Shown: positions 8,887-17,826, counted from the first letter of the stretch. The stretch: DNA of 64,000 nt from Companilactobacillus hulinensis (GCF_003946555.1 NZ_RHOO01000004.1:1-64000); one strand, 5' to 3'. Notes: generated from the letters alone by a model not told the origin. Made by a program: numbers and translations.

Positions 8887-8915
8887 TGTATACTTATAAA
8901 TTTGTTCATCCACAA
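8887..8915 (-). promoter_or_regulatory. Candidate cas9 promoter
   Basis: Minus-strand TTGTGG (plus 8910-8915) and TATACA (plus 8887-8892) are 17 bases apart and lie about 30-60 bases before cas9. No other good pair is seen in the 100-base gap to tsaD. Confidence 0.4.
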
Positions 8916-8962
8916 TATAGCACAGCGCTTTCATTCTGTCAGTATAAAAATAATAATAATTC

Positions 8963-9012
8963 AAAAAGAGCTAATATTCCGAATAAAAATCTCAGAATAT
9001 TAGCTCTTTTAT
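8963..9012 (-). terminator. Terminator after tsaD
   Basis: AAAAAGAGCTAATATTC pairs perfectly with GAATATTAGCTCTTTT. It lies between tsaD and cas9 and insulates the cas operon from the housekeeping block. Confidence 0.8.
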
Positions 9013-9025
9013 GTATCAATATAAC

Positions 9026-10039
9026 CTAAAAATCCAAACTAGGATCAGAGTTCAAATCCAAATCAGCGAAGTCACCCTTCTCGAATTGAATCTGAGCAAT
9101 GGCACCAATCATTGCGGCATTATCACCACAGAGTCTCAATGGTGGGAAAATCAATTCCATATCCAAGTTACGTTTTTCAATATCATCTTTTAATCGTTTG
9201 CGAAGTCCTTGATTGGCAGCAACCCCACCAGCAACAACCAATTGCTTAACTGGGTGTTGTTCTAAGGCACGGAACGTCTTGTTACTCAAGATATCCAACA
9301 CTGCACCTTGGAAACTAGCTGCCAAATCATCTTTGTTCAAATCTTCATGTACTTGATCAGCATGGTGAACGCGATTTATGAAGGCACTCTTCAAACCACT
9401 GAAACTGAAGTCCAAATTGTCTTCTTGCACCATAGCACGTGGGAAGTCAAAGACATCATTACCAACTGCGGCCATTTGGTCAACTTTTTTACCAGCTGGA
9501 TAATTGATTCCTAGCACACGGCCAATCTTGTCATAAGCTTCACCGACTGCATCGTCACGTGTATCACCTAATGTATGGAATTCACCTGGAGCCGTGACCA
9601 ATACTAATTCAGTATGTCCACCAGATACTAACAATGCCATGAATGGGTATTGCAGATCTGAAACAAAGTTAGCTGAATAAATGTGTCCTGCCAAATGATT
9701 AACTTTTATCAATGGCAAATTATGCGCAAAAGCAACTGTCTTAGCGGCCATGATACCAATCAACAATGAACCAACTAATCCTGGTCCATAAGTAACGGCA
9801 ACGGCATCTAAGTCATCATAAGTTACCTTAGCTTCGTCCATTGCTAGTTCAATGCAACGAGTGATCTCCTCAACATGATGACGACTGGCAACTTCTGGAA
9901 CAACTCCACCGAATCGTTGGTGACTCTTGATTTGTGTCGCAATTATATTCGACAATATTTCCTTACCATTCTTAATAACAGCCACACTTGTCTCATCACA
10001 GCTGCTTTCGAATGACATGATCAATGTATCTTTTTTCAA
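9026..10039 (-). CDS. tsaD: tRNA N6-threonylcarbamoyladenosine transferase TsaD
   Basis: TsaD transfers the threonylcarbamoyl group to A37 of ANN-decoding tRNAs, working with TsaB and TsaE. The protein has the ASKHA-fold phosphate loops ([12 protein letters not shown]), the metal-ligand segment [13 protein letters not shown], and the [12 protein letters not shown] and DNAAMIGA motifs. A TTG at 10039 is preferred, because AGGTGGAG ends six bases before it, giving 337 residues; a GTG at 10051 would add four. It is the last gene of tsaB-rimI-tsaD. Its ribosome site overlaps the rimI stop. Confidence 0.95.
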   Translation of the reverse strand: MKKDTLIMSFESSCDETSVAVIKNGKEILSNIIATQIKSHQRFGGVVPEVASRHHVEEITRCIELAMDEAKVTYDDLDAVAVTYGPGLVGSLLIGIMAAKTVAFAHNLPLIKVNHLAGHIYSANFVSDLQYPFMALLVSGGHTELVLVTAPGEFHTLGDTRDDAVGEAYDKIGRVLGINYPAGKKVDQMAAVGNDVFDFPRAMVQEDNLDFSFSGLKSAFINRVHHADQVHEDLNKDDLAASFQGAVLDILSNKTFRALEQHPVKQLVVAGGVAANQGLRKRLKDDIEKRNLDMELIFPPLRLCGDNAAMIGAIAQIQFEKGDFADLDLNSDPSLDF

Positions 10040-10051
10040 AATTTTCTCCAC

Positions 10052-10603
10052 CTATAGATCCACCACCATCTCTAATGCGTCATGATGATTTCTAAAATAA
10101 TACTTTTCATGAATAGTTCTTGTTTTAAAACCAAATGCTCTGTACAGGCTGATTGCTGATTCATTCTCAATATCAGCCTCCAATGAAAGACTAGAAAACT
10201 CATATCTGCGGCAATAGTCAAAGACTTGATTGAGGAAAAGATGTCCAATTCCCAAATGTTGCAATTCGGGAAGAACAGCCACGTTAGTAATATGAGCTTC
10301 ATTTTTATTTTTCAAAGACACTCCAATAAATGCCACACAAACTGAATTTTCAATCAGTGACAAATACAAGGCATTTTTATTTCTCAATTCCATACTGACA
10401 ATATCCAACGGCCAAGGTACTGGCTTAGAATAGACCTTTTCTTGAATATCCATGAAGTCCTTAGTATCTTTCATTTCGGATTTGCGTAGTATGAATTGTC
10501 TACCATCAATACTAACCGACTGCTTTTCAAAAGAAAACTTTTCCACATGTCCCGTTGGCCAAAGTGTTTGTTTAAACTTCCTCAACATAGGAAATATTTC
10601 CAT
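10052..10603 (-). CDS. rimI: RimI-type ribosomal-protein-alanine N-acetyltransferase
   Basis: This is a GNAT acetyltransferase of 183 residues. The acetyl-CoA loop is in HITNVAVLPELQHLGIGHLFL (central third), and the C-terminal half has the ESAISLYRAFGFKTRTIHEKYY segment typical of RimI, which acetylates the N-terminus of ribosomal protein S18. An extra N-terminal stretch of about 40 residues precedes the GNAT core, and the start overlaps tsaB by 32 bases; an internal ATG at 10588 would shorten it by five residues. Position between tsaB and tsaD is the usual arrangement in Bacillota. Confidence 0.88.
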   Translation of the reverse strand: MEIFPMLRKFKQTLWPTGHVEKFSFEKQSVSIDGRQFILRKSEMKDTKDFMDIQEKVYSKPVPWPLDIVSMELRNKNALYLSLIENSVCVAFIGVSLKNKNEAHITNVAVLPELQHLGIGHLFLNQVFDYCRRYEFSSLSLEADIENESAISLYRAFGFKTRTIHEKYYFRNHHDALEMVVDL

Positions 10604-11294
10604 CGTCCTTATTACCTTTTTCGTACCAATCGTGTTCAGCTTGAGTCAAGCGCAAATATGTTGGTACGAAACTATCAATATCTTTAACTGGTTCTTTATG
10701 TTCAGCCAACTTTGCCAACTTCGTTGCATCTGGCAAACTATCTTCACTGGACATGATTTTTACATTAGGAAACTTTTCTCTGATCAAATCGGTTAATTTT
10801 TGAGTGGCATTAATGAATTCTAGTTTATCTTCATCATATGTTTTAAGAAGATCCAACAATTTTGCCATAGTAGTGTGATGGTCTTCAACAATATTGACTA
10901 TCTCGTCTTGCTTATTTAAGTAAACGCCAGCAAAGGCATTATTATTTCTTGCATCCATCAAGGGTACACACATCATACCCTCATCCCCATCGGCAGCAAG
11001 CAACTCAAGACTTGAAACACCCACAAGTGGTTTGTTCAAGGTGAATGCCAAAGTCTTAGCAACAGTAACAGCAATACGAACGCCTGTATATGAACCAGGA
11101 CCATCAGCGACAGCAATCATGTCAATATCCTCAACTGACATGCCACCTTCGTGCAAGGCTTGTTGAATATCTGGCAACAAAGTAACACTGTGAGTCTTCA
11201 GTTCAGTAGATTCTATATGTGCCAAAGTCTTGCCGTTTTCTACTAGGGCAACGCTTAAAGGCTTGTTAGATGTATCAAAAGCTAAAATTTTCAT
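10572..11294 (-). CDS. tsaB: tRNA threonylcarbamoyladenosine biosynthesis protein TsaB
   Basis: TsaB is the inactive ASKHA partner that forms the core of the t6A-synthesising complex with TsaD. The 240-residue protein begins MKILAFDTSNKPLSVALVENG and carries AVADGPGSYTGVRIAVTVAK, both hallmarks of the family. It is the first gene of the tsaB-rimI-tsaD operon. TsaE is not in the window. Confidence 0.95.
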   Translation of the reverse strand: MKILAFDTSNKPLSVALVENGKTLAHIESTELKTHSVTLLPDIQQALHEGGMSVEDIDMIAVADGPGSYTGVRIAVTVAKTLAFTLNKPLVGVSSLELLAADGDEGMMCVPLMDARNNNAFAGVYLNKQDEIVNIVEDHHTTMAKLLDLLKTYDEDKLEFINATQKLTDLIREKFPNVKIMSSEDSLPDATKLAKLAEHKEPVKDIDSFVPTYLRLTQAEHDWYEKGNKDDGNISYVEEV

Positions 11295-11346
11295 ATAATC
11301 CCCTCAATCTTAATAGGAATATTTTACCACATAATAAAATTTGTAG

Positions 11347-11460
11347 AGAGTGTAAGAAGTCTGGGAGATTTTGAGCACTGCCTAGAATAATTAAGGCAAC
11401 ACGAAGTGATGCTTTTGTTATTCGTAGCAGGCGCAGAAATCTGACTTCTGGAACTCGTTT
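11347..11460 (+). repeat. Family A structured intergenic repeat, copy 1
   Basis: A long interrupted hairpin: outer arms AGAAGTC (11355-11361) and GACTTCT (11443-11449), then AGATTT/AAATCT, GC/GC, TGC/GCA and GAATAA/TTATTC, with the internal loops CTA and GTA that recur in the other copies. A partial second unit (gagagtgtaagaagtctgg, then decay) follows at 11467-11520. It lies between the folT 3' end and tsaB. Confidence 0.75.
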
Positions 11461-11550
11461 TGAATGGAGAGTGTAAGAAGTCTGGAAGATTTCCGTAGCT
11501 CACTTTGAATAGAAAGTACAAGAATTCGGGAATTCATTTCAAAAATAAAA

Positions 11551-11576
11551 AAAAATCGACCACTAACGGCCGATTC
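11551..11576 (-). terminator. folT terminator overlapping its stop codon
   Basis: On the minus strand ATCGGCC pairs with GGTCGAT, followed by a run of T. The folT stop codon lies in the hairpin loop. Confidence 0.7.
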
Positions 11577-12087
11577 TGTTAAATCTCGAATTACTGATCC
11601 ATTTAAGGACAATATATAACAATCCTGTCTGATAAACCAAACTAAATGCTTCCTTCAATAATCTAGGAATCAACAATGTCATATATGGCAAGTTGGTTAT
11701 CATTTGAATCCACAAGGTGTTCAACAATGTATTAACAATCACTGTGATTAATAATACTGTTAAGAACACTCTCCAAACTGTTACCTTATGGTTGTATAAC
11801 ATGAAACCATAGATAAGTCCTGCTACAAGAGCTGAAAAAGTGAAGCCCCAGAAAAATCCGGTTGATGCTGGCATCACTACGTTACTGATAATATCAGCGA
11901 TCACATTAGCGATTGCTGCCTTATAAGGTCCGAAGTAATATCCCATTAGTCCTATTGCGATGAAGCTGAATCCAACCTTCAAGGTATTGCTACCTATCGA
12001 CATTTTGCTCAACACCATCTGCATTGCAATTAATAACGCCATCCATGTAAGTTCATGGACACTAATAATACGACTTTTCGTATTCAT
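11563..12087 (-). CDS. folT: Folate ECF transporter S component FolT
   Basis: FolT is the membrane substrate-binding subunit that captures folate and docks on the shared EcfA-EcfA'-EcfT energy-coupling module, which is not in this window. The 174-residue protein has about six hydrophobic segments and family-like stretches (ALLIAMQMVLSKMSIGSNTLKVGFSFI; GYYFGPYKAAIANVIADII; GFFWGFTFSALVAGLIYGFML). The start at 12087 is set by AAGGAG nine bases upstream; the ATG three codons earlier abuts that site. A THF riboswitch precedes it, which supports folate as substrate. Confidence 0.9.
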   Translation of the reverse strand: MNTKSRIISVHELTWMALLIAMQMVLSKMSIGSNTLKVGFSFIAIGLMGYYFGPYKAAIANVIADIISNVVMPASTGFFWGFTFSALVAGLIYGFMLYNHKVTVWRVFLTVLLITVIVNTLLNTLWIQMITNLPYMTLLIPRLLKEAFSLVYQTGLLYIVLKWISNSRFNRIGR

Positions 12088-12148
12088 TCTCGACATCTCC
12101 TTGTAGGAGCTGCCACAGCATATAACTAGAGGCTAACGAATTAACTAA

Positions 12149-12250
12149 CTATATAAAGTGACGAATGCGGAAACAAAATCGCAAGCAATAGCTCTTCGTC
12201 CGGTGTTCACATTCCGTTCCGCCGGCACTTTACGCTTTGTTTCCTACCCC
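12149..12250 (-). promoter_or_regulatory. Tetrahydrofolate (THF) riboswitch upstream of folT
   Basis: The minus strand carries GTGCCGGCGGAACGGAATGT, then ACACCGGACGAAGAGC, and downstream TTTCCGCATTCG. This is the conserved core of the THF riboswitch class. Flanking GGAAACAAAG/TTTGTTTCC and GTAAAGTG/CACTTTAT pairings close it. This class commonly controls folT in lactobacilli; binding of reduced folate lowers expression. No other gene is seen in 12097-12359. Confidence 0.88.
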
Positions 12251-12359
12251 AAAAATATTTTACTTGAACATATTACCACAAATTTATAGCGATACCTATA
12301 GATTTATCTTATAACCTTTTTCATATATAAGTTATATCTAATGTCATAATTTACTATAA

Positions 12360-13097
12360 TTATTTTTCTTCCCAAGTAATTTGTGCAACAGCATTTAATT
12401 CACCGTCACTCTTGATCCAGTGAGTCGTTACCAAGTTATCCTCATCGATTGAAGCATATACTTTCGGCTCACTTTCAATGTTCAATTCCTTATCATACTT
12501 GATATCCATACTCTTAGCACGATGCTTTTCGACGAAGTCGATACCCAATGAATCGACCATCCAATCGAAGTAATAAGAGTTATTAACATGACGATTAACA
12601 TCAATATTGTAATATCCAATATGTTGCGACTTCTTAATATCAAATTCCTTAGGTTCACGTAATCTAGCAAATCTCTTAATGTGAGTAATTTCTTCAGCAC
12701 CGAATACATCAGTCAACTGCTCAGCTGCACTGACCATCTTCCGTTTATTCACATCGATAATAACAAAAGCACTGGTCAAGTCGACCATACGATTGCCATC
12801 TAAGTCATCGATCCAAAAATCACGGTAAAAAAAGTACTTATTATAACTAGTTGCACGTGTGCTGACCTTGAGTTTTTGACCCAATGTCGGCATTCTTTTG
12901 ATGTCCATATGATATTGAACAACCACCCAGCCCAATCCTCGTTGAACCATTTCTGAACTGTCAGAATCAGACTCATGAAGCTGTTTTTCTGATATCAACA
13001 ACATTGCATCGACTAACGATGAAAGACGCATGTCGCCTGTTAAATTAGCGAAATAAAATGGAAATTCTATTTCTTGTGAATAAATTTGTTCTGCCAC
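12360..13097 (-). CDS. Acyl-ACP thioesterase
   Basis: A FatA-type acyl-ACP thioesterase releasing fatty acids from acyl carrier protein. The 245 residues form two hot-dog halves; the second has the conserved DVNRHVNNSYYFDWMVDSL (asparagine/histidine site) and the first RGLGWVVVQYHMDIKRMP. The GTG at 13097 is chosen because GGAAG lies seven bases upstream and ATGs further upstream lie inside rsmI. The start falls one base after the rsmI stop, so the pair is coupled. Conventional in lactobacilli, where it sits in the same place beside rsmI. Confidence 0.88.
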   Translation of the reverse strand: MAEQIYSQEIEFPFYFANLTGDMRLSSLVDAMLLISEKQLHESDSDSSEMVQRGLGWVVVQYHMDIKRMPTLGQKLKVSTRATSYNKYFFYRDFWIDDLDGNRMVDLTSAFVIIDVNKRKMVSAAEQLTDVFGAEEITHIKRFARLREPKEFDIKKSQHIGYYNIDVNRHVNNSYYFDWMVDSLGIDFVEKHRAKSMDIKYDKELNIESEPKVYASIDEDNLVTTHWIKSDGELNAVAQITWEEK

Positions 13098-13098
13098 T

Positions 13099-13971
13099 TT
13101 ATTCTTCCTTCCCAATTCCATGGTATAAGTTATACACAATTTGCTTACGCAAATCATTTTGACTGGCTACTTCTTTGATAGCCTTATTTGGTTTTTCACC
13201 AGATTGGATCAACAAGTCAATTGAATTGATGATCTCAGAATCTGACATTTCATCGACCTCTTCAGCAGTCTTTCCTGACAAAATCAATACGTATTCACCT
13301 TTAGGATCATGCTCTTGATAATATTCGATAACCTGATCAATTGTGCCACGCAAGAATGCCTCATGAATCTTAGTTAATTCTCGAGCTAAGGTAATTCTAC
13401 GATCACCGCCGAAGTACTCTCTCAAATCCTCAACAGTTTTAACAACACGATATGGTGATTCGTAAATAATTGAAGTCTCGTAACGCTTAGATAAATCGCC
13501 CAGAGCTTCAGTACGCTCCTTACCTTTACGTGGTAAGAATCCATAGAAGTAAAATGGCTGTGGCTCAATCCCTGAAGCAATCAAAGCAGTGGTTGATGCA
13601 CTTGCACCTGGCAGTGGAACAACTGCGATGTCTGCCTCAATTGCAGCCTTAACAAGCTCTTTACCAGGGTCACTGATAGAGGGCGTACCGGCATCACTCA
13701 CTTGAGCAATATTCATCCCCGAATTCATCTTCTCAATCAATTCCGGAATACGCTGAGCTGTATTATGCTCGTGAAAACTGATCAGATCAGTTGTTACTTC
13801 AAAATGATTCAATAAATTCTTAGTATTTCTAGTATCTTCAGCTGCGACTAAATCTGCATCCTGCAAAATTTTGACAGCTCGAAAGGTCATGTCGTCTAAG
13901 TTACCAATCGGTGTTGGCACTAAAAAAAGGCAGCCCTTCGAATTATTAACAAAACTCCTTTGTTCATTCAT
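13099..13971 (-). CDS. rsmI: 16S rRNA (cytidine-1402-2'-O)-methyltransferase RsmI
   Basis: RsmI 2'-O-methylates C1402 of 16S rRNA in the decoding centre. The 290-residue protein has the tetrapyrrole-methylase fold: LVPTPIGNLDDMTFRAV near the N-terminus, AAEDTRNTKNLL, VSDAGTPSISDPG and PLPGASASTTALIASG (SAM site). It follows yabA as in B. subtilis (yabC). Confidence 0.96.
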   Translation of the reverse strand: MNEQRSFVNNSKGCLFLVPTPIGNLDDMTFRAVKILQDADLVAAEDTRNTKNLLNHFEVTTDLISFHEHNTAQRIPELIEKMNSGMNIAQVSDAGTPSISDPGKELVKAAIEADIAVVPLPGASASTTALIASGIEPQPFYFYGFLPRKGKERTEALGDLSKRYETSIIYESPYRVVKTVEDLREYFGGDRRITLARELTKIHEAFLRGTIDQVIEYYQEHDPKGEYVLILSGKTAEEVDEMSDSEIINSIDLLIQSGEKPNKAIKEVASQNDLRKQIVYNLYHGIGKEE

Positions 13972-13984
13972 TCAAAATGCTCCC

Positions 13985-14338
13985 TTACTTATTTTTATTT
14001 GGTTTACTATGATTTCCATAAATCACGCCGAGACAGAAAACACATTCCTCGTTTTCTTTACGGTGAGAACCATAAAATTGTTGGCACACGTGAAAGCCTT
14101 TGTGATACAGCTTTTCTAGATTCAAGCGTGAAGTAGGCAATTCACTTTCATTGAAACTTTTATCTTCATAACCAAGTTTTTCCAACTGTTTACGAAGATT
14201 ATGATTCTCCATCTTGAGTTCTTCTTTTTCCTCTAAGTCTTTCGATAACTGTTCTTTTAGTGAGTCAATTTGACCACTCAAGTCACCTAGTTGATTAGAA
14301 ATAGATTCAAACTCGTCATACAGATCCTTTTCTGCCAT
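13985..14338 (-). CDS. yabA: Replication initiation control protein YabA
   Basis: YabA binds DnaA and DnaN and restrains initiation of replication. The 117-residue protein has an N-terminal leucine-rich coiled coil (about 1-58) for tetramer formation and a C-terminal zinc-binding domain with HVCQQFYG and CVFCLGVIY. It lies between holB and rsmI, its standard place. Confidence 0.94.
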   Translation of the reverse strand: MAEKDLYDEFESISNQLGDLSGQIDSLKEQLSKDLEEKEELKMENHNLRKQLEKLGYEDKSFNESELPTSRLNLEKLYHKGFHVCQQFYGSHRKENEECVFCLGVIYGNHSKPNKNK

Positions 14339-14349
14339 TGTTTCACCTA

Positions 14350-15303
14350 CTAACCCACAAATTTTAATGACAAATCCTCTAAAATAGCTTGAAATGCAAC
14401 ATTACTTTTCCACATCTCTTCAGCTTTAAATAATTCATCCGAGAAACTAACTATTTGTTGAATACTCTTATTTGAAAGAACATCTTCTTTAATAAGAAGC
14501 GATTTATTTACATTGTACCTAATTGATAATATATCACTAAATATCTGATTCAACATGTCAAAAACCAAATGTTGATGATCTTTATTATCCACTAATGGCA
14601 TTATATCAGTCTGAACATCTATAAAACTATTTATTTTATTTTGATTGCATTCTTTCATCCATCCAGATAACGCAACAGATAACTGTTTATAGCTTTCACC
14701 AGTTGTCGCCTGCAAAAATTTGATATCTGATATCTTCAAGGCAGTCTCTGCCTGCTCGGTCTTGAATCCAATCTCTACCAGACTAGAAACTTCATCATCA
14801 TTACTCTTATTGGATAAATGAAAAATCTGCACACGTGATCTAATAGTCTGCAATAATTGTTTAGCTGAGTCCGCCAAAAAGATAATTAACAGATTACCCT
14901 CTGGTTCCTCAATCGTCTTCAACAGGTTATTGCTGGCCGCATTAGTCATCTTCTCAGCTTCATCGATAATCAGGATTCTACGCTTACCCTGCGTAGCCGT
15001 CATGTTTACCTCTTTTTTAAAGTACTTAATATCGTCAACACCGATACTCTGCTTGTCGGTTTTAATCTCAAGTACATCAGGATTATCACCCATCGCAATA
15101 GTTTTACAACGCTGGCAAGTTTGGTCTGGCATTCCATTTTGCAAATTATCACAAAATTGTGTTTGAGCCAACCAAATAGCTACTTGCTGACGAATTTTAG
15201 AAGAAGCACTATCGATCAAATAGGCATGTGACAGCATATTTGAATTGATAATTTTTTGAAATTCCTGAATTACACGTGGTTGCTCTTCTAATATACTTTC
15301 CAT
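14350..15303 (-). CDS. holB: DNA polymerase III subunit delta-prime
   Basis: Delta-prime is the stator of the clamp loader. The 317-residue protein has the AAA+ fold with a zinc module of four cysteines (CDNLQNGMPDQTCQRC), a Walker B-like ILIIDEAEKMTNAA, EEPEGNLLIIFLA and the SRC-like TIRSRVQIF. Its Walker A is degraded, as expected. B. subtilis has yaaR and yaaT on either side of holB; both are absent here. Confidence 0.93.
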   Translation of the reverse strand: MESILEEQPRVIQEFQKIINSNMLSHAYLIDSASSKIRQQVAIWLAQTQFCDNLQNGMPDQTCQRCKTIAMGDNPDVLEIKTDKQSIGVDDIKYFKKEVNMTATQGKRRILIIDEAEKMTNAASNNLLKTIEEPEGNLLIIFLADSAKQLLQTIRSRVQIFHLSNKSNDDEVSSLVEIGFKTEQAETALKISDIKFLQATTGESYKQLSVALSGWMKECNQNKINSFIDVQTDIMPLVDNKDHQHLVFDMLNQIFSDILSIRYNVNKSLLIKEDVLSNKSIQQIVSFSDELFKAEEMWKSNVAFQAILEDLSLKFVG

Positions 15304-15305
15304 CT

Positions 15306-15629
15306 TTAAAATCTTACAAATTTATCCACAGGTAGGATAAAACAAGTAGCTCCTCCAACTTCAACTTCAACTGGGTCACTGATTCCGGCAGCTTCTGGTA
15401 AGGCAAATGTTGAAGTCACAAATTGAGTTCTTGTGTGACAAGTCTTCTTGATAACTTCAAGTGCAGAATCAACCTTATCATCTTCAGCACCAATGATAAA
15501 TGTTGAGTTACCGGCCTTTAAGAATCCACCAGTAGAAGGAAGTCTTGTTGCTCTGAAGTCAGCTTTTACAAGATGTGATTGTAACTGTTGACTATCTTTG
15601 TCTTGGACAATGGCTAAAATTACTTTCAT
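15306..15629 (-). CDS. darA: Cyclic-di-AMP receptor DarA (PII-like, YaaQ)
   Basis: DarA/PstA is a trimeric PII-like protein binding cyclic-di-AMP; its downstream target is not settled. The 107-residue protein begins MKVILAIVQDKD and has the RLPSTGGFLKAGNSTFIIG T-loop region of the family. The start is fixed by GGAGG eight bases before the ATG. The gene sits in its usual place between tmk and holB; kup, a known type of c-di-AMP-responsive potassium importer, is elsewhere in this window. Confidence 0.95.
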   Translation of the reverse strand: MKVILAIVQDKDSQQLQSHLVKADFRATRLPSTGGFLKAGNSTFIIGAEDDKVDSALEVIKKTCHTRTQFVTSTFALPEAAGISDPVEVEVGGATCFILPVDKFVRF

Positions 15630-15630
15630 A

Positions 15631-16281
15631 TTATTTTCCTCCATTAAATACATTTGGAAATCTATCAATAATTACTTTTAATGCATCATCAACTACCTTT
15701 TCAGGCGATTGCTCAGCGTTGATACTCTTTATTCTATCAGGATTAGCTGCTACTAAGTCAAGATATGCGTCATGAACACGTTTGTGGAAACTCAAAGCTT
15801 CCTTCTCCAAGCGATCCATTTCACCCTCATGATCCTTACGAATTCTTGATAATCCTACTTCTGGTGAAATATCAAAATAAATCGTTAAGTCTGGGACTGT
15901 TCCATCGATAGCGAAGTCATTTATTTCAGCAACTTCTTTCGTACCAATTTCACGTCCACCACCTTGGTACGCAATAGAACTGTCTACGAATCTATCACTA
16001 AGCAGAATCTTATTATCTGCTAAGGCTGGTCTGATAATATCCACAACGTGTTGACGACGAGCTGCAGCATATAGCAAAGCTTCTGTTCTATCATCCATTT
16101 TTTCATCATGAATTGCCAAAATAATTTTTCTGATTTGTTCAGCTATTTCACTACCACCTGGTTCTCTAGACATCAATACTTCCTGTTTAGTACGTTCTTT
16201 TAGTAATGGTAATAAGGCATTCAGAGCCGTAGTTTTTCCGGCTCCATCTGGTCCTTCAAAAGATATGAATAATCCTGACAT
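15631..16281 (-). CDS. tmk: Thymidylate kinase
   Basis: Phosphorylates dTMP to dTDP. The 216-residue protein has the P-loop FEGPDGAGKTTALNAL at the N-terminus, the DR-type LSDRFVDSSIAYQGGGR motif and an REPGGSEIAEQIR substrate loop. It heads the tmk-darA-holB-yabA-rsmI-thioesterase series, whose genes are separated by only a few bases. Confidence 0.97.
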   Translation of the reverse strand: MSGLFISFEGPDGAGKTTALNALLPLLKERTKQEVLMSREPGGSEIAEQIRKIILAIHDEKMDDRTEALLYAAARRQHVVDIIRPALADNKILLSDRFVDSSIAYQGGGREIGTKEVAEINDFAIDGTVPDLTIYFDISPEVGLSRIRKDHEGEMDRLEKEALSFHKRVHDAYLDLVAANPDRIKSINAEQSPEKVVDDALKVIIDRFPNVFNGGK

Positions 16282-16410
16282 CTGGTACTCTCCCCTTTTA
16301 ATGCATTGGTTCCATTTTACTTGATATTAGTATATCGGTAAAGGAAACTAATTGGTTTTAAAAAAAAGGGAGTGAAACAAAGCATGTTCAACTTTCTATA
16401 ATTACGAAAA

Positions 16411-16448
16411 TAGCCCCAGTAATCCAACTTTGGATTACCAGGGCTATT
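16411..16448. terminator. Inverted repeat, probable terminator upstream of tmk
   Basis: TAGCCCCAGTAATCCA pairs with TGGATTACCAGGGCTA, with T-rich sequence on both sides. It could end the transcript coming from yaaL. The rest of 16282-16604 is occupied by the family A repeat described next. Confidence 0.55.
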
Positions 16449-16501
16449 GTTTTAAGCGGAAAAATCTACCGTTTTTTTCATATTTTGCTAAAACGCGCTT
16501 A

Positions 16502-16603
16502 CAAAAGACAACACCCTGTGCTTGCTACGAATAGTAACTTCGCCACTTCGTGGCAAAGTTACTATTCTAGGCAATGCTCGGGTGTTACCGTCTTTTGACA
16601 CGC
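16502..16603 (-). repeat. Family A structured intergenic repeat, copy 2 (reverse orientation)
   Basis: Read on the minus strand this is a 100-base interrupted hairpin: AAAAGAC/GTCTTTT, AACACCC/GGGTGTT, TGC/GCA, GAATAGTAACTT/AAGTTACTATTC and GCCAC/GTGGC closed by GAA. The loops CTA and GTA and the words GCATTGCCTAGAAT and ATTCGTAGCA match the copies at 11.4 and 35.6 kb, while the stems differ in compensating ways. Confidence 0.8.
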
Positions 16604-16604
16604 T

Positions 16605-16892
16605 CTACCAATGTTTCTCAGCTCGGCTTGGTTGTTTCAAGAACGTATCTTCATCACCGAAAATAATATCCGTAGTCTGTTTAGCCTGTGCTTTACGGCG
16701 TCTTGCTTCTAAATACAAAAATTGATATTTAGCACGATCAATTCTTAAATGTAATCGTGTATCATCAGTAACTTCCAATGAATTATTCATCAATCTTTGC
16801 GTATTACTAATACGTCCCTGGATATCATGAATGCTGTCCATCAGACGGTCATTTTCAATCTTTTCCACACTAGCTTTTCTCTTACCAAACAT
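16605..16892 (-). CDS. yaaL: YaaL family protein (DUF2508)
   Basis: A 95-residue charged, largely helical protein of unknown function. It is assigned from its position directly after recR (one base gap), as in B. subtilis dnaX-yaaK-recR-yaaL, and from its YLEARRRKAQAK helix. A tail of about 20 residues (TTDIIFGDEDTFLKQPSRAE) is probably disordered. Confidence 0.85.
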   Translation of the reverse strand: MFGKRKASVEKIENDRLMDSIHDIQGRISNTQRLMNNSLEVTDDTRLHLRIDRAKYQFLYLEARRRKAQAKQTTDIIFGDEDTFLKQPSRAEKHW

Positions 16893-16893
16893 G

Positions 16894-17493
16894 TTAGATC
16901 TCCCTGCGTCCTAGCACAGCACTCTTCAAGGTCATCTCGTCTGCGTATTCAATATCAGAACCGATAGCCAATCCATGTGCAAGCCTAGTTACTTTGATGC
17001 CTGCCGGTTTTACCAACTTGGCTAGATATTGCGCAGTTGCCTCTCCTTCAGGAGTTGCATTCGTTGCAATAATCAATTCTTGAACTTTGCTGTTATCACG
17101 TAATCGATTCAACAACATCTTAATGTTCAAGTCTTCTGGACCTACACCATCAACCGGAGATAATACCCCTCCTAGAACATGATACAATCCGTTATAACTA
17201 TTCATGTCATCAATTGACATGATATCTTTTGGTTGTTCAACGACCAAGATAGTCGTTTGATCACGATTCTTATCAGTACAAATTGAACAGATTTCATCAG
17301 TTGTAATATTTCCACAGATCTTGCATGATTTCAAATCTGTCTTAGCAGACATCAAATTATCGGCAAATTCCTGTACCTGACTCTTATCCATGCCCAATGT
17401 AAAGAACGCCATTCTTGTAGCCGTTTTACGACCAATTCCTGGCAATGTCATATAACTATCAATTAATTTTGAAATTGGCTCTGGATATTTCAT
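16894..17493 (-). CDS. recR: Recombination mediator RecR
   Basis: RecR acts with RecF and RecO in loading RecA at gaps. The 199-residue protein has the N-terminal helix-hairpin-helix ([15 protein letters not shown]), the four-cysteine zinc finger ([16 protein letters not shown]) and the Toprim domain ([30 protein letters not shown]). It follows ebfC by three bases. Confidence 0.97.
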   Translation of the reverse strand: MKYPEPISKLIDSYMTLPGIGRKTATRMAFFTLGMDKSQVQEFADNLMSAKTDLKSCKICGNITTDEICSICTDKNRDQTTILVVEQPKDIMSIDDMNSYNGLYHVLGGVLSPVDGVGPEDLNIKMLLNRLRDNSKVQELIIATNATPEGEATAQYLAKLVKPAGIKVTRLAHGLAIGSDIEYADEMTLKSAVLGRREI

Positions 17494-17496
17494 TGA

Positions 17497-17826
17497 TTAC
17501 ATCAACCCGTTTGTGTATTTGCCTAACTTAGCATCTTTATCTTTGTCGACCTTTGAGAATCCATCATTCAATGCATCGATAAGCATATCTTGCAATGTAT
17601 CAGGATCATCTGGATCAATAATCTTTTCATCGATTTTTAAATCTAAAACTTTTTTATCGCCATTCATTTTAACAACTGCAAAGTCATCAACTGAGTGACC
17701 CTCATATTCAGTTTGGCTCAATTGCTCTTGTGCTGCAGCAACCTCTTTTTGCATCTTTTGGGCTTGGCGCATGATATTGGCCATGTTGCCACCCATTCCA
17801 CCCATATTTGGCATTCCTTTACTCAT
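17497..17826 (-). CDS. ebfC: Nucleoid-associated protein, YbaB/EbfC family
   Basis: A small DNA-binding dimer found between dnaX and recR. The 109 residues include a glycine/methionine-rich N-terminus (MPNMGGMGGNMANIMRQAQK) and the family's VVKMNGDKKVLDLKID strands. The start at 17826 has GGAGG nine bases upstream; the longer open frame runs into a non-coding repeat. The gene is separated from dnaX by 471 bases of structured repeats. Confidence 0.95.
   Translation of the reverse strand: MSKGMPNMGGMGGNMANIMRQAQKMQKEVAAAQEQLSQTEYEGHSVDDFAVVKMNGDKKVLDLKIDEKIIDPDDPDTLQDMLIDALNDGFSKVDKDKDAKLGKYTNGLM

Noticed and set aside
11461-11612. Small minus-strand proteins beside folT
   Set aside because: These frames lie in the family A repeat and the folT terminator and lack ribosome sites.
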